DNA from: Polytrichum commune
Taxonomy: Eukaryota; Streptophyta; Polytrichopsida; Polytrichales; Polytrichaceae
Assembly: GCA_950295325.1 (NCBI GenBank)
Contig: OX485809.1
Coordinates: 3,408,001 to 3,472,000, forward strand
DNA length: 64,000 nucleotides
Direction: 5' to 3'
In this document: positions 1-19,110 of the stretch, piece by piece
How the letters are laid out: the number at the start of each line of letters is the position of its first letter
Position numbering within the stretch: position 1 is the first letter of the stretch
Program-made: the position numbers and the translations under genes
Notes under the pieces: generated by a model
Databases searched by the model: none
Told to the model about the DNA's origin: nothing
The model's input: only the letters and a program-made list of their open reading frames with translations

Positions 1-1421
1 CACACATGAAGAGGAGCAAGATATTGACTCTATATTAGAGCTAATAAAGTTGGCCAACTGAAACAAGTTAAACAACTTGGCCAATGCTTTTACATGTGTC
101 TATGTGGTGGTTTTCAACCAATTTGTGATCAATTTAACAATCCCCCCCCCCCCCCAAAACATGAAATGTTTTTCCAATGTGGTCATTATATGCATTGATT
201 GTCAAAGTTATAAGTTTCTGTGATCTCGTTTCATACCAAAGATAATTTGCATTGGGTAAAGAGGCACCCTAATTGCATAATTAGTGTTGAAGAACAAAAC
301 AACGTCCATTGAGATCTTGGAAGATTGGATGGTTCACGTGCCATGTAATTTTCCCTATCAACCATCTTGCAAAGGATCTCATGAAGACCCCGACTTTTAT
401 CGAATTTTTAAAAGTAATACTTTTCACATCCTGGAATTGATTCAATGCCTTGAAGAGTGTTTTCCTAAGCTAATATGCATGCTTAAGTAAGTGTTGCCAC
501 ACCTCAATTTCCAACTTCGGAAGGGGCCACTCCCCGGGCACTCTTTCCTTATCAAACACCTTGTCATTCTTGCAAATCCAAACCACCCACATACTATTAG
601 CAATGTCACAAAGAAGATGCCAAATGTCATTTGGGGACCATGGTTTTCCTCGAAGTTGTACCACACCCGTTTATGGTATTTAGTATCGCATGCGTGATAC
701 TGTCACTGATCCTATTTTGAGGCGTATGTTATGTTACACTAATGAACAACAAGTTCATCATTAGTGTCACCTCGTGACTCTCAGCGTTCAAGTACGCTTA
801 CTACTATCTTGGCACAAGTAAGCTCAATAGTATTATGAGGTGTATGCCTATGTTACATAATTGTCTACAAGTTGACCAAAGTGTACACAAATGAAACTTG
901 TCATTAGTATGCTCAAGAATATCTTCCCCTTGCATACTAAAACGCACAATTGTCGTTTGAAGTGCCCCAATGTGCTACGCTAGTTGTCATGATGTAAAAA
1001 AAATTCATTGTAAAACATTACTTATGTTGACAAATAATATCATATTGGCAATGAGTGGACGTGAAACTTTGAAACCTCTAGGGATCTAGTTTAGGCCCTT
1101 CGCAAATTGTGTATGTGGCACTAAAATACCATCAACGGTGTACTTTGTAGTCAAATGCTCCCAAAGAGCTTAGCATGAACATTGATAAGTCATTATATAG
1201 ATGATGTTGATAGACGATTGTTACAAAGAAAAATGGACAAGATGACAATGCCAAACCTATGAGTTCCATCCCAAAGAACATTAAGAGTGCAACATTTGCA
1301 TACAAGAGGAAAATGCTATATTCACTAAAGATTGGTGGGTGTGCCACCACATAGTGCAAACCAACCAAATGAAATTGACTTCCTTAACAAAATTGTTTTT
1401 CCTTGAAGATCAATACTTTGA
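1..1421. other. intergenic DNA, no supported gene
   Basis: AT-rich sequence with short open frames only. A run of C residues lies near 142-156. On the minus strand between about 700 and 290 a frame reads like the tail of a LINE-type protein (a Trp-rich stretch followed by charged helices), but it is short, interrupted and not convincing. No splice-supported coding pattern is seen. Confidence 0.6.
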
Positions 1422-1592
1422 GTCATAACGCTATTCAACTCCATAACATTGTTATGTGGGATTGACAATATTCCACGTAGTATTCCCGAATACTCCCCAC
1501 ATTCAATCTGAATGTGTAGAATATCCAGGAATACTACGTGAAATACTATCAGTCCCACATAACATTGTTATGGATCTGAATAATGTTATGAC
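1422..1592. mobile_element. palindromic MITE, family A copy 1
   Basis: The element is nearly a perfect hairpin. It opens with GTCATAAC and closes with GTTATGAC, the 14-base inner termini match CATAACATTATTCA in inverted orientation, and the centre is the palindrome ACATTCAATCTGAATGT. A second copy of the same design lies at 26036-26181. It has no coding capacity. The small size and terminal inverted repeats are what is expected of a miniature inverted-repeat transposable element. No clear target-site duplication is visible, so the superfamily is open. Confidence 0.75.
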
Positions 1593-2839
1593 AAGGTAGA
1601 GAAATAATCCATTGATTTTGTGCAAGGTTGATGAATATCTCTTTGTTAGAGAGTAGATTTATACCAAATTTGGAAGTGTATTATAAAATCTTAACTCCAC
1701 CAACCCATGGCCCCATGACCAAGTAAAAAAATGGTATCACTTATACTTCCATAAAGGACCTTGATTTCTTCATCCTCAATCTAGAAGCTCCTTTTGGGGC
1801 CAATTTTGACAAATCATATCGTAGCATGTCATACTTTGGACTCTTTCCTCTTTCAAGGAGGAGAGACAAGGCGACACGAGTGCTCATTGCTACCCAATGC
1901 ACATAACCTAACACCAAAAACACATTAGATGACCTATCACATGAAAATATTCAACCGAAATTTGCCCCCATTTATATCATTGACTTACCTTGATACAAAT
2001 TTGAGAAGCCCCCACACCTCCAAATCTTACAATCCTTGATCTACCTAAGAATCACACATACATTACACTAATAGAACAACCATTGCAAACCCAACTTCCT
2101 TAGAACACCTTGATGTCTAACAACTACTAAGGGTGAGATGCATCCTAGTTGGGAACAAGTTGTGTATACTTTGTGTATCCATCCAAGGCAAATGGACCCG
2201 GGGGTGGGGGATTTCGATCGTGTCAATGTGTAACTAATATCTATGTGTTGGTGGATGCCTTGTGGAAGATTTGTGTTGATGGATAGTGTGATATGTTTTG
2301 GAGGTTGTTGAAATTTGTTCAAAGTGTTGCATTCTAGGGGATGTAGTTGTGGTGGTGGTGTAAATCATAGAGTCCCCGAAGATTGTTCAAGGTGAAAGTC
2401 ATTATGGTGGCATGATGTTGCTCCCAAGGTTTACAAATGTGGGGAATGAGGGCTTTCTTTTTCGAGAGTAGGAGCCATGCGTCTACATGACCCCTTATTA
2501 GAATCTCACGCATGGGAAAATTTCCATGACCAACAAAAAGACTATACATACATATTATAGACTACATAATAGTCTCATGTATTTATCCAGGAGTTTTGAA
2601 CCATTATAAAATATTATATCATTTACATATTAATATTATAAACGATTATATATATATATATACATATTTATTTATTTATTGACAAAGTCATGAACCCAAT
2701 TGGCCTTGAGATTGCAATTGCATGTTCTTCCCTCCTCAAGATGACAATGGCACTAACTTAATTAAGGTCGCAATCATGTAATGGGCCCACTTGAGAGGGA
2801 CGTTGGTTATGATATTAATTGTCAATTTATAAAATACAA
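1593..2839. other. intergenic DNA, no supported gene
   Basis: No gene is supported here. A short (TA)n microsatellite lies near 2650-2662. The remaining frames are short and lack recognisable domains. Confidence 0.55.
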
Positions 2840-2990
2840 CACAAACATTATGTTGTTTCCAAGTGTGCGAAAAGCTCCCCTTCCTAGAAGAGTAACATGA
2901 GCCAAGCATTAAAGACTATGGAGAAAGAACAACCAACGTTTGTCAATACTAGGCCCTGCTGTCAGGGGTGCACATTCTTTCCCGGAGTCC
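2840..2990 (+). repeat. dispersed repeat family B, copy 1
   Basis: The segment carries the phrases TTTCCAAGTGTGC, CTAGAAGAGTAACATGAGCC and a later stretch ending in a C-rich block. Related, diverged copies lie at about 3965-4125, 5775-5930 and 10860-10985; the last two share GACAAGAGGA followed by a GGCC/CAGCC-rich stretch. It has no coding capacity. The class of element is unknown; shared order of several motifs is the evidence. Confidence 0.5.
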
Positions 2991-3090
2991 AATGACTGCG
3001 CTTGATACTAAGTTAACTTACCCCAGTCTCAATGTGTGAAATGAGCCATGAGTCCAATAGAGAGGCACATTGTTTGTGACATTGACTCAA

Positions 3091-3330
3091 TTTATTGGCT
3101 TTGTCTATAGGACAGAGATTATGCATCGACTTCTATGTTTCAAGAGCAAATTTCCTAACCACTTTGCGTTCACACTTGGACGTTACTCGTTCTTGCTATG
3201 TTTGGTCCAGTTTATTGGCTCTGTCTGTAGGACAGAGACTATGCATCAACTTCTTCGTTTCAAGAGCAAATTTCCTAACCACTTTGTGTTCACACTTGGA
3301 CGTTACTTGTTCTTGTTATTTTTGGTCCAC
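3091..3330 (+). repeat. tandem duplication, 120-bp unit, two copies
   Basis: Two adjacent 120-bp units begin with TTTATTGG at 3091 and 3211, and a truncated third start (TTTATG) follows at 3331. The units differ at a handful of positions. They create an apparent open frame of about 112 codons that simply repeats itself, so that frame is not treated as a gene. Confidence 0.85.
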
Positions 3331-3344
3331 TTTATGTAATGTGG

Positions 3345-3936
3345 ATGTTAACTATAGTTTATATATATATAAGTGCTCCCTAAAATGCATTGAAAGAAAT
3401 CTATTTAACTATAGTTATTTCGGTAGTTCTTGATTATTTATTTAAAAAATTTTGGGTGATAAATGAGTAGCTTCGATCCTCGACCTGAATTTGAGAAGAA
3501 GGTGCACAAAATCCAAGAAAGGTTTGGTGTAGTGAATAGCCATGAATTGGCATGAGCAAAGTGGACAACTACAATTGTAGTCTTTCATAATAAAGGACAG
3601 AGCCTCACGGTTCTACCGTTTTCTTGTTTAACATGGATGGTGAAAGCTCACATACCTTGGACAACTAACCAATTAATTAAACTTTTAATTAACTAGTTGC
3701 CTTTCGTAATTATAGTTGTTCGCGTTTTGACCTACCAAAAAAATGTAGTTAACTCTTGTTATATATGCCTAGTTAACTATAGTTGTTCCCTAAAATGTAT
3801 TGAAAAAAATATAATTGACTATAGTTGGTTATAAGTATAATAAATAGCCATAGATTGGCATGAGCAAAGTGTACAACTACTACTGTAGTCTTTCATAAGA
3901 AAGGATAGAGCCTCATGGTTCTACCATTCTCTTGTT
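3345..3936 (+). repeat. locally duplicated repeat block
   Basis: Two diverged copies of one sequence lie in the same orientation: 3345-3632 and 3768-3936. Both contain CCCTAAAATG(C/T)ATTGAAA, an AACTATAGTT palindrome, a GGCATGAGCAAAGTG block and the stretch AGAGCCTCA(C/T)GGTTCTACC. The first copy has extra sequence in its middle. No coding function is visible. Confidence 0.7.
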
Positions 3937-3964
3937 TTTTTTTACTTTTTTATTAAAAAACACA

Positions 3965-4125
3965 CAATTTCATCTTGTTTCCAAGTGTGCCCAAAATGCC
4001 CCTTACTACTAACTAGAAGAGTAGCTTGAATTGGACATCAAAAATCAATGAAAAATCAACCAATGTTTGACAAGAGTGACGTAAGCCTGGCCATTGGGAT
4101 TGCAAATTTTCACCCCCGCTCTCAA
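3965..4125 (+). repeat. dispersed repeat family B, copy 2
   Basis: It shares with the copy at 2840 the phrases TTTCCAAGTGTGC and CTAGAAGAGTAGC, and a later block with GACAAGAGTGAC and GGCCATTGGGATTGC. It directly precedes the Harbinger-like element at 4145. Confidence 0.5.
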
Positions 4126-4263
4126 TGACTATGATACTAACTTAGGGTGAGTTTCCATGTAGGCCATTCGCCCACCAAGTTCTAGTGTGAATAAAGACAA
4201 ACCCACCCAAATGTAGATGGAATCTAGTGGGGTAGGGTTTGTATGTGCCAACTAGCTATAATA

Positions 4264-4927
4264 ATCTCCTGCTTAAGTAAGCACTTTGAACTGGAGCCGT
4301 TGGTGCGCACTTAATTGGTAGGTGCATATTTTACTCATATCGCTTTCTGGACCAACTAATTCGATGAATTGCAGCGGGAAACGGATGAAACCTAAAGCAA
4401 CCCGCTTTACCGAAGCCCAACGATGTGAAATCATTGCAAAGTTGAGCAAGCCGAATGCACCAAGCAAGCAGGCGTTGGTGTGGGAGTATGAAGTCAGTGA
4501 ACGCACCATCTGGAAAAGGCTGGGACAATCGGGAGAACGTGTTGCAATGAACGGCGTTGATGTCTAATGATGCTAAATCGAAAATGTTTCGCGCCTCTGT
4601 TGGCCAGTTTACTGACTTGGAAGATCGGCTTTAAAGGCTTTGAAGCTTTGCACAACACTATCCTCAATATTGATGACCACTTGCTTTGCTTTGATATTCA
4701 AATGGAAGTTGGACAAATGCATGATGAAGTGCGCCGATCGTTTGAGACGTTTCAACGAAACATTAAGAAACCGACATTGAATGTTGAGCGTAAAAAAAAC
4801 ATGCATTCGTGGCAAACGACTTTGCATGACATTTTCAAACAATAAGATATGAACCCTGATTTTTGTCAAAAAATTGCAAACTTAACCATGATGCGTACTT
4901 AAATGGGTGAGTAGTTAAGTGGGAGAT
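4264..4927. mobile_element. nested pogo/Tigger-like deletion derivative
   Basis: The segment has its own imperfect inverted ends (left ATCTCCTGCTTAAGTA; right end the complement of ATCTCCCACTTAACTA) and is flanked by TA on both sides, the target duplication of the Tc1/mariner/pogo group. Further inside each end are related sequences in direct orientation (GCGCACTTAATTGG and GCGTACTTAAATGG). It carries the remains of a CENP-B-type transposase gene but is only 664 bp, so most of the catalytic part has been lost. Confidence 0.65.
4387..4845 (+). pseudogene. broken CENP-B/Tigger-type transposase remnant
   Basis: The first part (4387-4566) encodes a basic helix-turn-helix resembling the psq/CENP-B N-terminal DNA-binding domain, with the order KATRFTEAQRCEIIAKL followed by a VSERTIWK recognition-helix pattern. 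A frame change near 4560 is needed to continue into a piece reading KMFRASVGQFTDLEDRL, which stops at about 4635. A third piece (about 4630-4845, another frame) is acidic and helical and ends in a stop. No DDE catalytic core is present. It lies inside the TA-flanked nested element, which fits a pogo/Tigger origin. It is non-functional because of frameshifts, a stop and the missing catalytic domain. Confidence 0.65.
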
Positions 4928-5026
4928 TAATGTACTCCCATCTTCTCAAATGCGGGCCCACCTACAACCCACTATTTTCTAGAATTTAGTGGGCGAGTAG
5001 CCTACATGGAAACTCACCTTACACTA

Positions 5027-5488
5027 CTACACTCGTTATCCCATTTAGTGTGTGTGGTACTAATTCTCAAAACACACACTATTTTGCCAAATCTCAAAAT
5101 TACCGAGGGGTGAAAGTTTTTACTAAGCGATATTAAATTTACAAATATATCCTCGTCAAACGTATAATTCAAGAAAATCATTGTGTGCTCTAAGGTGTTT
5201 GTAGAGTGCATAATTCGTTTTGGTGAGTTTAAAGAGGGTTCTTCTTCTTCTTCTTCTTCTTCTTCTTCTTTAGCTCGCGCCACTCACTCCTGAGGCATCT
5301 CCTAACATTAAGAAACTCACTAGAGCTAGCATTGAGAGTTCATGGTACTTTGACACTTTGGGCCCCTACAACCCTCGATAATCTAGTAGCACCAATATAT
5401 CTCATAACACAAAGAAATTTAGTATCTCCTTGACTAATTTCCAACATTCACTATTAGCCCACTCTACTAAATGGGATAATCGATGTAG
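5027..5488. mobile_element. inverted-repeat element, CTACA...TTATCCCATTTAGT ends
   Basis: The left end reads CTACACTCGTTATCCCATTT and the right end is the complement of CTACATCGATTATCCCATTT, giving ends of about 25 bases. It begins only 8 bases after the Harbinger-like element. It is 462 bp and non-coding, and includes a (TTC)n microsatellite at 5239-5270. The CTACA start is shared with the elements at 52985 and 54012, but the rest of the termini differs. The superfamily is undetermined. Confidence 0.6.
5239..5270. repeat. (TTC)n microsatellite
   Basis: About ten TTC/CTT repeats. On the minus strand it produces an artificial run of Glu codons in a short open frame. Confidence 0.9.
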
Positions 5489-5499
5489 AAAATGTGATC

Positions 5500-5656
5500 T
5501 TAGAACACAATTCCCATTTAACACGGGTGGCCACTAGGATATGATCCCATTTACACATCTCATATCCAATCCACAACATTTGTAGATTTTACACGACACA
5601 TGTAAATGGGGTTATGTTGTAATGATTGCTTGTGTCAAATGGGAAGTGTGTTCTAA
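5500..5656. mobile_element. 157-bp MITE with TTAGAACACA ends
   Basis: The ends TTAGAACACAATTCCCATTT and the complement of TTAGAACACACTTCCCATTT form inverted repeats of about 25 bases around a non-coding core. It is the third inverted-repeat element in a row within 1.5 kb. Confidence 0.7.
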
Positions 5657-5774
5657 GGCCCACAATCCTAGTAGATTAGTGTTACAATGGTCCCATGATC
5701 CTCACATGTTGAATGGGCCTTGACTCCATAAGAAAGAAATGTTAGTGGTGACATGGGTTCGATTTACACAAATA

Positions 5775-6300
5775 CAATTTACACTCTTTCCAAGTGTGGT
5801 AACAAACCCCCCAAATAACTAGACGAGTAACATGAGCCAGGCAATAAGAAAGATACAAAAACACAAAACAAAAACCATGCATGACAAGAGGAGGCTCGGC
5901 CATTGTGGCTGCCTTTTGTTTTTGTTTTATGTGGGTGTGTGTGTGTGTTTGTTCATGACGAGTGACCATGTGACCATTACTAACTTATCATGGTCCCTAT
6001 GTGTCAAATGGGCCATCATCCACTAGATAGACAATGACACATTAAGCTAAACATGCCTAATATCAACATAGTAGTAATATGGACACATGTATTTGAGTGG
6101 TATATGGGTAGGTGTGGGCCTAAGAATGGATACCAAAAATACATGTGTCAAAAAGAGATTGGACTATGTGCTCAAAATACGCGAACTATTCTAGGTCTAA
6201 TAGACAACATGATTGGGGGAACCTATATGACCACTTAATGAGAGGGAGACTCTTCACTTTGACATTGATTAAGATATTTATATGAGTGCCAAAAACGTGT
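5775..6300 (+). repeat. dispersed repeats, families B and C
   Basis: 5775-5930 is a family B copy (CCAAGTGTGG, CTAGACGAGTAACATGAGCC, GACAAGAGGAGGC). 6080-6300 is family C, recognised by TTTGAGTGGTATATGG, TAAGAA(C/T)GGA(C/T)ACCAAAAA and ACATGTGTC, then ACCACTTAATGAG. Diverged family C copies lie at about 34105-34170, 37845-38050, 39455-39680, 40390-40580 and 49078-49180, all on the + strand. No protein is encoded. Confidence 0.5.
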
Positions 6301-7531
6301 GGGGGGCAGGGGTTTTACTTCCTTGTAACCTCTATCATGTAAAACCTAACACTTACGCATACAAAATCGAAATTCACACATCAACACAACATGCACACAA
6401 TTTAGCTTCCTAGTATGCACTCTATGCATTCAAAACATACATACATGAAAATGGTGATAAAGTGCTTGTGATTAAAAACACATGCAAATGCTTCCAAAAT
6501 TTGTGTTTAAAAACATAATGCCATGCATACATGTAGCATTAGAACAAATCCAAGCACACTCAATTATAGAGTTTGTTTGAGGTTTCCACATTCATATATG
6601 AAGCAATTTTTGTTATTGTTCATGTTCAAGTGATTAAAACCACTTGATACACAACCTCCACCTTTCTATGCTCAAGAGAAAAAGTTCAAACCCCATCTCT
6701 AACCCCAACAATCCAACCTATACAATATGCCAAAAACATTGCCACGACATCTACCTAAAAGCCTACCCAAAACAATTCAACAATCAATTGGAGGTTTGTA
6801 TTCCTTCCCTCCCTCAAACAAACCAATTTTGCAATTCACCTCTACATCATAGTAAGAATCACATAGGTCATCCTAGAGAACCTTCAACTCAACCACAAAT
6901 TTGAGTTGCTTTGATAAGATGTGGCTCTTCTTGAACCAACCCATGTTTTGCACATACTAGTTGCTCATGTACACACTTGATGTCACCCACAATGCCCCTC
7001 AATTGTCTACTAGATCCCCAACACGATTGGACTAACTTCAATTCACAATCCCCAACTAGAGCAAATGATTTTTTTTCTTCCATTTTTTTTTCTTTTCTCA
7101 TCGGCACTAAACACATTCCCTGCACTTGGCATCCAAATGCCTTCAACCACTAGTTCTTGATGGTCATATACAGTCACAAAAATAAACTTCCCTACAAAGG
7201 CTTGTGATTGGGGATAATCACTAAAGTAGACTTTCCTTCTTCGGCACCAATTTTGAGTATGTATGTTAGACATGAGGAGATTTAAAAAAAAATTTGGCAA
7301 AGAGGTTGTGAAGTTTGTTCTTGGAATGATCTCCAACGGTGGATCCAAACTCTTTACAACACTCCACACATTACATGTTTACTACACCCACAAAATTATG
7401 GTTTGAAGACCTCAAGTGCCATTGGCAATCCTCTAAGGTTATTAGTTTCAAATCTTTATTAAGTTTCTCTTTGGTCAGCATAAACTCAACATTTACCAAT
7501 GTGCACTTTACTCAGATGTTTAAACAATATA
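6301..7531. other. intergenic DNA, no supported gene
   Basis: Scattered short frames on both strands without recognisable domains or splice-consistent arrangement. Confidence 0.5.
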
Positions 7532-7539
7532 CCATTGGG

Positions 7540-7893
7540 CTCCGGGGGCGGGGGGTAATCATTGGTTGGAGTAGCAATATACGTGCGAACAAATGATAGG
7601 ATATTTTAAAAACATGGGGGCTAAAAATTATAAATGGACTTAAGAGTAATATAGGGTATCAAAATGGCATTGGATATCTTTAAAGTACTATAGGGTATGA
7701 AATAATAGGTAATTTGGAATTATAAGTAGAAATTTTTGCAAGCCATTTTTCTATTAACCCAAAGTAGAAATTTTACATAATGATAGCATGTGAAAAAAAG
7801 AAGAGAATTGAAAGTAATGCCCCCCTATAAAATAGTGGTTGTTCGCACCTATATCCTTAACTTTTTAACACACTGCCCCCCCCCCCCCCCGAG
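7540..7893. mobile_element. G-rich-ended element with 8-9 bp target duplication
   Basis: The left end CTCCGGGGGCGGGGGG and the right end, a C homopolymer ending CCCCCGAG, are inverted relative to each other. They are flanked by CCATTGGG(C) at 7532-7540 and 7894-7902. A duplication of 8 or 9 bases fits hAT (8) or Mutator-like (9) elements. The 354-bp body is non-coding. The C/G homopolymer makes the exact end uncertain. Confidence 0.6.
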
Positions 7894-7984
7894 CCATTGG
7901 GCAGGTTATGATAGAACTTTTGACATTGATCGGGAGTGATGAAGTGGAAAGAAACTTGCACATGCTCCCACAATTGAAGCAATC

Positions 7985-8480
7985 ATTTCGTTGGTGTTAG
8001 ATACTCATTTAATTATTGTTTCACAAGTGTGTACACATGCTCAATTGGATTTAGGTCAAGTGATTGAGAAGGCCGAGTAAGTGCATCAAAATTTTGCATT
8101 GACAACCAATGCTTGATTAATTTTGTGGTTTGTTTAGGATCATTATCATGCTAAAATATGACACGATAAGGGTTGAAAAGCTACCATTTGATTATCTTCA
8201 TGACCCCATCTTGAAGATGCTAAGATATTGATTTTGTGTCATCATCCCCTTTATCTTGCACATGTAACCCATGCCATGGGAAGTCATACAACCCCATACG
8301 TAAAGTACACCACCTTCATGCTTAATTGTGTGACTCATGTGATGAGTTTGTAATTGAGATTCTCCATCCCTTGCCCAACACCAAGCGCCATCATCAAATT
8401 GATATCAATTACTTTTGGTCTTATCACCAAAAATCATCCTATGCTAGTCACCCTATACTTATCATCTCCTCTAGTAATGC
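7985..8480 (-). pseudogene. degenerate Tc1-type transposase
   Basis: Read on the minus strand in shifting frames, the segment shows Tc1 family landmarks in the correct order: an IFGDKTK stretch (about 8430) where the first catalytic Asp region of Tc1 lies; an EGGVLYVWGCM block (about 8300); HDNDPK (about 8150), the second catalytic Asp motif; and PSQSLDLNPIE (about 8070), the DE motif of the DDE triad. Stops and frame changes separate these blocks, and the N-terminal helix-turn-helix region is not recognised. It is inferred to be an old inactivated Tc1/mariner copy. Confidence 0.7.
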
Positions 8481-10859
8481 TCTCATGGACAAACAAAACC
8501 TTCACAGATGTAAGAGAAAATGACCTATGAGACCATATCACTAACCATAAGTGATAAGAAGAACCCTAGGTGGCGCTATGAATTTCTTCTTGCAATTGAA
8601 GGTTAGTGTTGAAAACAATTCCAAAACTAAGTCAATAGACCAAAGTTCATTGAAGATGAATTTTATCCTTTGTTGCTACAATAATCAATTTGAAATTGGG
8701 AAGGATGATAACTAGTTTGGTTGTGCATTTGACCCAATCTATGGTTTGGCAAAAAGGATCAATACTCTTCCAAATAAACCTTCCCAAAATTTGTTGTTTT
8801 GTTGATTGACTTGATTTTGAGAGTCAGTGTACATCCAAAAACCTCTATTGAACCCCTCAACGTGGCATTTAATCCTTCATCTAGTCTCGATATCAAAGAT
8901 GTGAGAGGGCCAATCGACAATAAGAATACCTTCAAGTAGTGGCATGAGTTTTGCATATGGGTCGTCCTCAGCACATTCACAAGATCCAATAAGTTTTGGA
9001 CTAGCATAGGCATCAACAAGTGAGAACAATTTAAACTTCAAAGACATTGCAAACCAAGTTTGTGACCAACAACCTCACTAGAACCAAGATCCTTGAGTCA
9101 CAGTTGACATCACTTGTAGGAATGCCTTTGTCTAACGTCGCGTCCTTCTTCTACGACGACAATGCTTTCAAAAAAGTATAAGAAATCACAACAAGAATTC
9201 AAAACTCTACCCATATACCAAGTGAGCAAAAAACCCAAAGTAGAAAAGATGAAGCTTGGGATGGGCGAACTTGAGGAGCGCAACTATGTACGTGCACCTA
9301 TTGTCCGACCTTTAAAAATCAACCATCAACATTTGCCAAGTTTGCTAGATGGTGGGAGTTTGCACATGCATAAAAACTTCAAAGAGCTCTTTCAAATCTT
9401 AGTTGGTAATGCACAAAGCCAAACATAATGCACAAACCTGTTGGGAGCCCTTCCTGCATCTAACCCAACATATTACATCCAACTACCTAGGGGCATCTAT
9501 AACAAGGATTAAAGTATATTTGGATTTATGCATAAATTTCAAACAATTCCAACAACTAATATGATGTACATTAGATTGCAAAACTACACAATATAGTGGT
9601 TGGAAATCATGGAATACAAGCTTTTGAAATTGTGATTGTTGTGTTGTTGCTTTTGTTATTGGCGTTTGATGTTTTTGTCCCCACAAGTGCACATCCCTTA
9701 TTAATTTTGTACAAGTGGTTTGTTCAAATGTACTTAAATTTTAGTTTCATGAGATGTCATCCAATGATGCTCATTCATAGTGTGGGGCCTTGATATATAC
9801 TATTTTAATACCCCACCCTATCAAATTCTATATCATGTTATTTAAAACTTCTTTAACATTATTAGTTTGTAAACACCCTAATTTATTTATACCATAGAGT
9901 TCAATATATAACTTGAGATTTGTTACCAATATGTTACATGTTTTACAGTTTGTAGGTTGTAACTTTAAAGTGGGCCCTATATTTGTTCTCACGTAGATTT
10001 CTAAAATATCCAAGTGACTCCCCCCCCCCGGGGCCAAAAATTATGAGGTAAATGGCTACGCAAACAATCTAGATTTGCTAATCATTTTGCAGTAGTTGTG
10101 TGTTCTATATCTTACTAGAAATGGGTTAAAATGGTTCAAATAGTGCCCTTGGATAGGCCCAGTTTGGGCCTCTTAGATGCTTAGGGGTTAAGGAGGTCTT
10201 TTGCCACACTAGGAAACAACACATATTATGTTTATGAAAAAGGAATCAATGTCACAACTAAGGTAGATGTGTCTACTTCAAATACCTTTTCTCTTTGCAA
10301 CTACATGCTTTCATTTTTTGAACTAATCATACCTAAAGTGGCCCTATCTATAAAACGTATTTGTACAACATATTTGTTAGTTGCATTCTTTGAATAAGTT
10401 AAATACTTCAATGCATTTGAAAGTTTAAGCTCAAATACGCAACATGGGTGCCCTAGGGTGCACAGTTACACATTCCGGTATGCCATGATGTAGAGGGGTT
10501 GGTTGTGATAATCACCCCACGGGGATATGTACGTGACCATATATCGAGGCCTGAGAATCATGGCACCTGCGCAAATTGGTTCATTGTGGATGAAGGGGTT
10601 GCAATTAAAGTTGTATAAAACAAAACAACTCCCCTACAAGATTGAGGGCTGATTCACGTCATCTCATTTCAACTCAACACCACAAAAACAACTTCAAGAC
10701 CTTTGACTCTATTTCCAGAATGAAATTGTGTAAAACTAATCATTCACAAATTATAACATAGTTCACTACGATTTCATCTTTGCAATGGATGAGGTTACGA
10801 AGACACCACAAATTGCTAGCCGTATGAATATATATTGTGACTTGCGTCCTTGAAGGGTT
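8481..10859. other. intergenic DNA, no supported gene
   Basis: No gene-like pattern is visible. The region has short frames, AT-rich tracts and a C homopolymer followed by GGGG at 10021-10034. Some of 8481-9430 could be further debris of the adjacent Tc1 copy, but no domain is readable. Confidence 0.5.
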
Positions 10860-10985
10860 GGTATGGGTAGCTCGAAGAGTAGCCTCAGGCGGGCAGGGAA
10901 ATAAATTATTAAAAATAAAAATAAAAATAAAAACCACAACCGACATCTGACAAGAGGACGCCCAGCCGTTGGGTTGGGGCTGCCC
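10860..10985 (+). repeat. dispersed repeat family B, copy 4
   Basis: It contains CTCGAAGAGTAGCCTCAGGC, an AAAATAAAAATAAA tract, GACAAGAGGACGCCCAGCC and GGGGCTGCCC, aligning in order with the copy at 5775. It abuts the start of the GC-richer stretch that leads into the GH9 gene. Confidence 0.5.

Positions 10986-19110
<8,125 letters not shown>

Larger units (their letters stand above)
4145..5018. mobile_element. PIF/Harbinger-like element with TTA target duplication
   Basis: The ends are inverted repeats of about 40 bases (left GGGTGAGTTTCCATGTAGGC, right its near reverse complement ending GGAAACTCACC) flanked on both sides by TTA (4142-4144 and 5019-5021). A three-base TTA/TAA duplication is the hallmark of PIF/Harbinger elements. 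A second copy with the same ends and the same TTA flanks lies at 53722-54475. This copy is 874 bp and encodes no Harbinger transposase; its middle is occupied by a different, nested element (4264-4927). Confidence 0.8.

Noticed and set aside
290-700. LINE/zf-RVT-like fragment on the minus strand
   Set aside because: The Trp-rich pattern is suggestive but short, with no reverse transcriptase motif nearby; not enough to annotate.
3095-3433. 112-codon open frame on the + strand
   Set aside because: It is made of the 120-bp tandem unit translated twice; the self-similar protein is a by-product of the DNA repeat.
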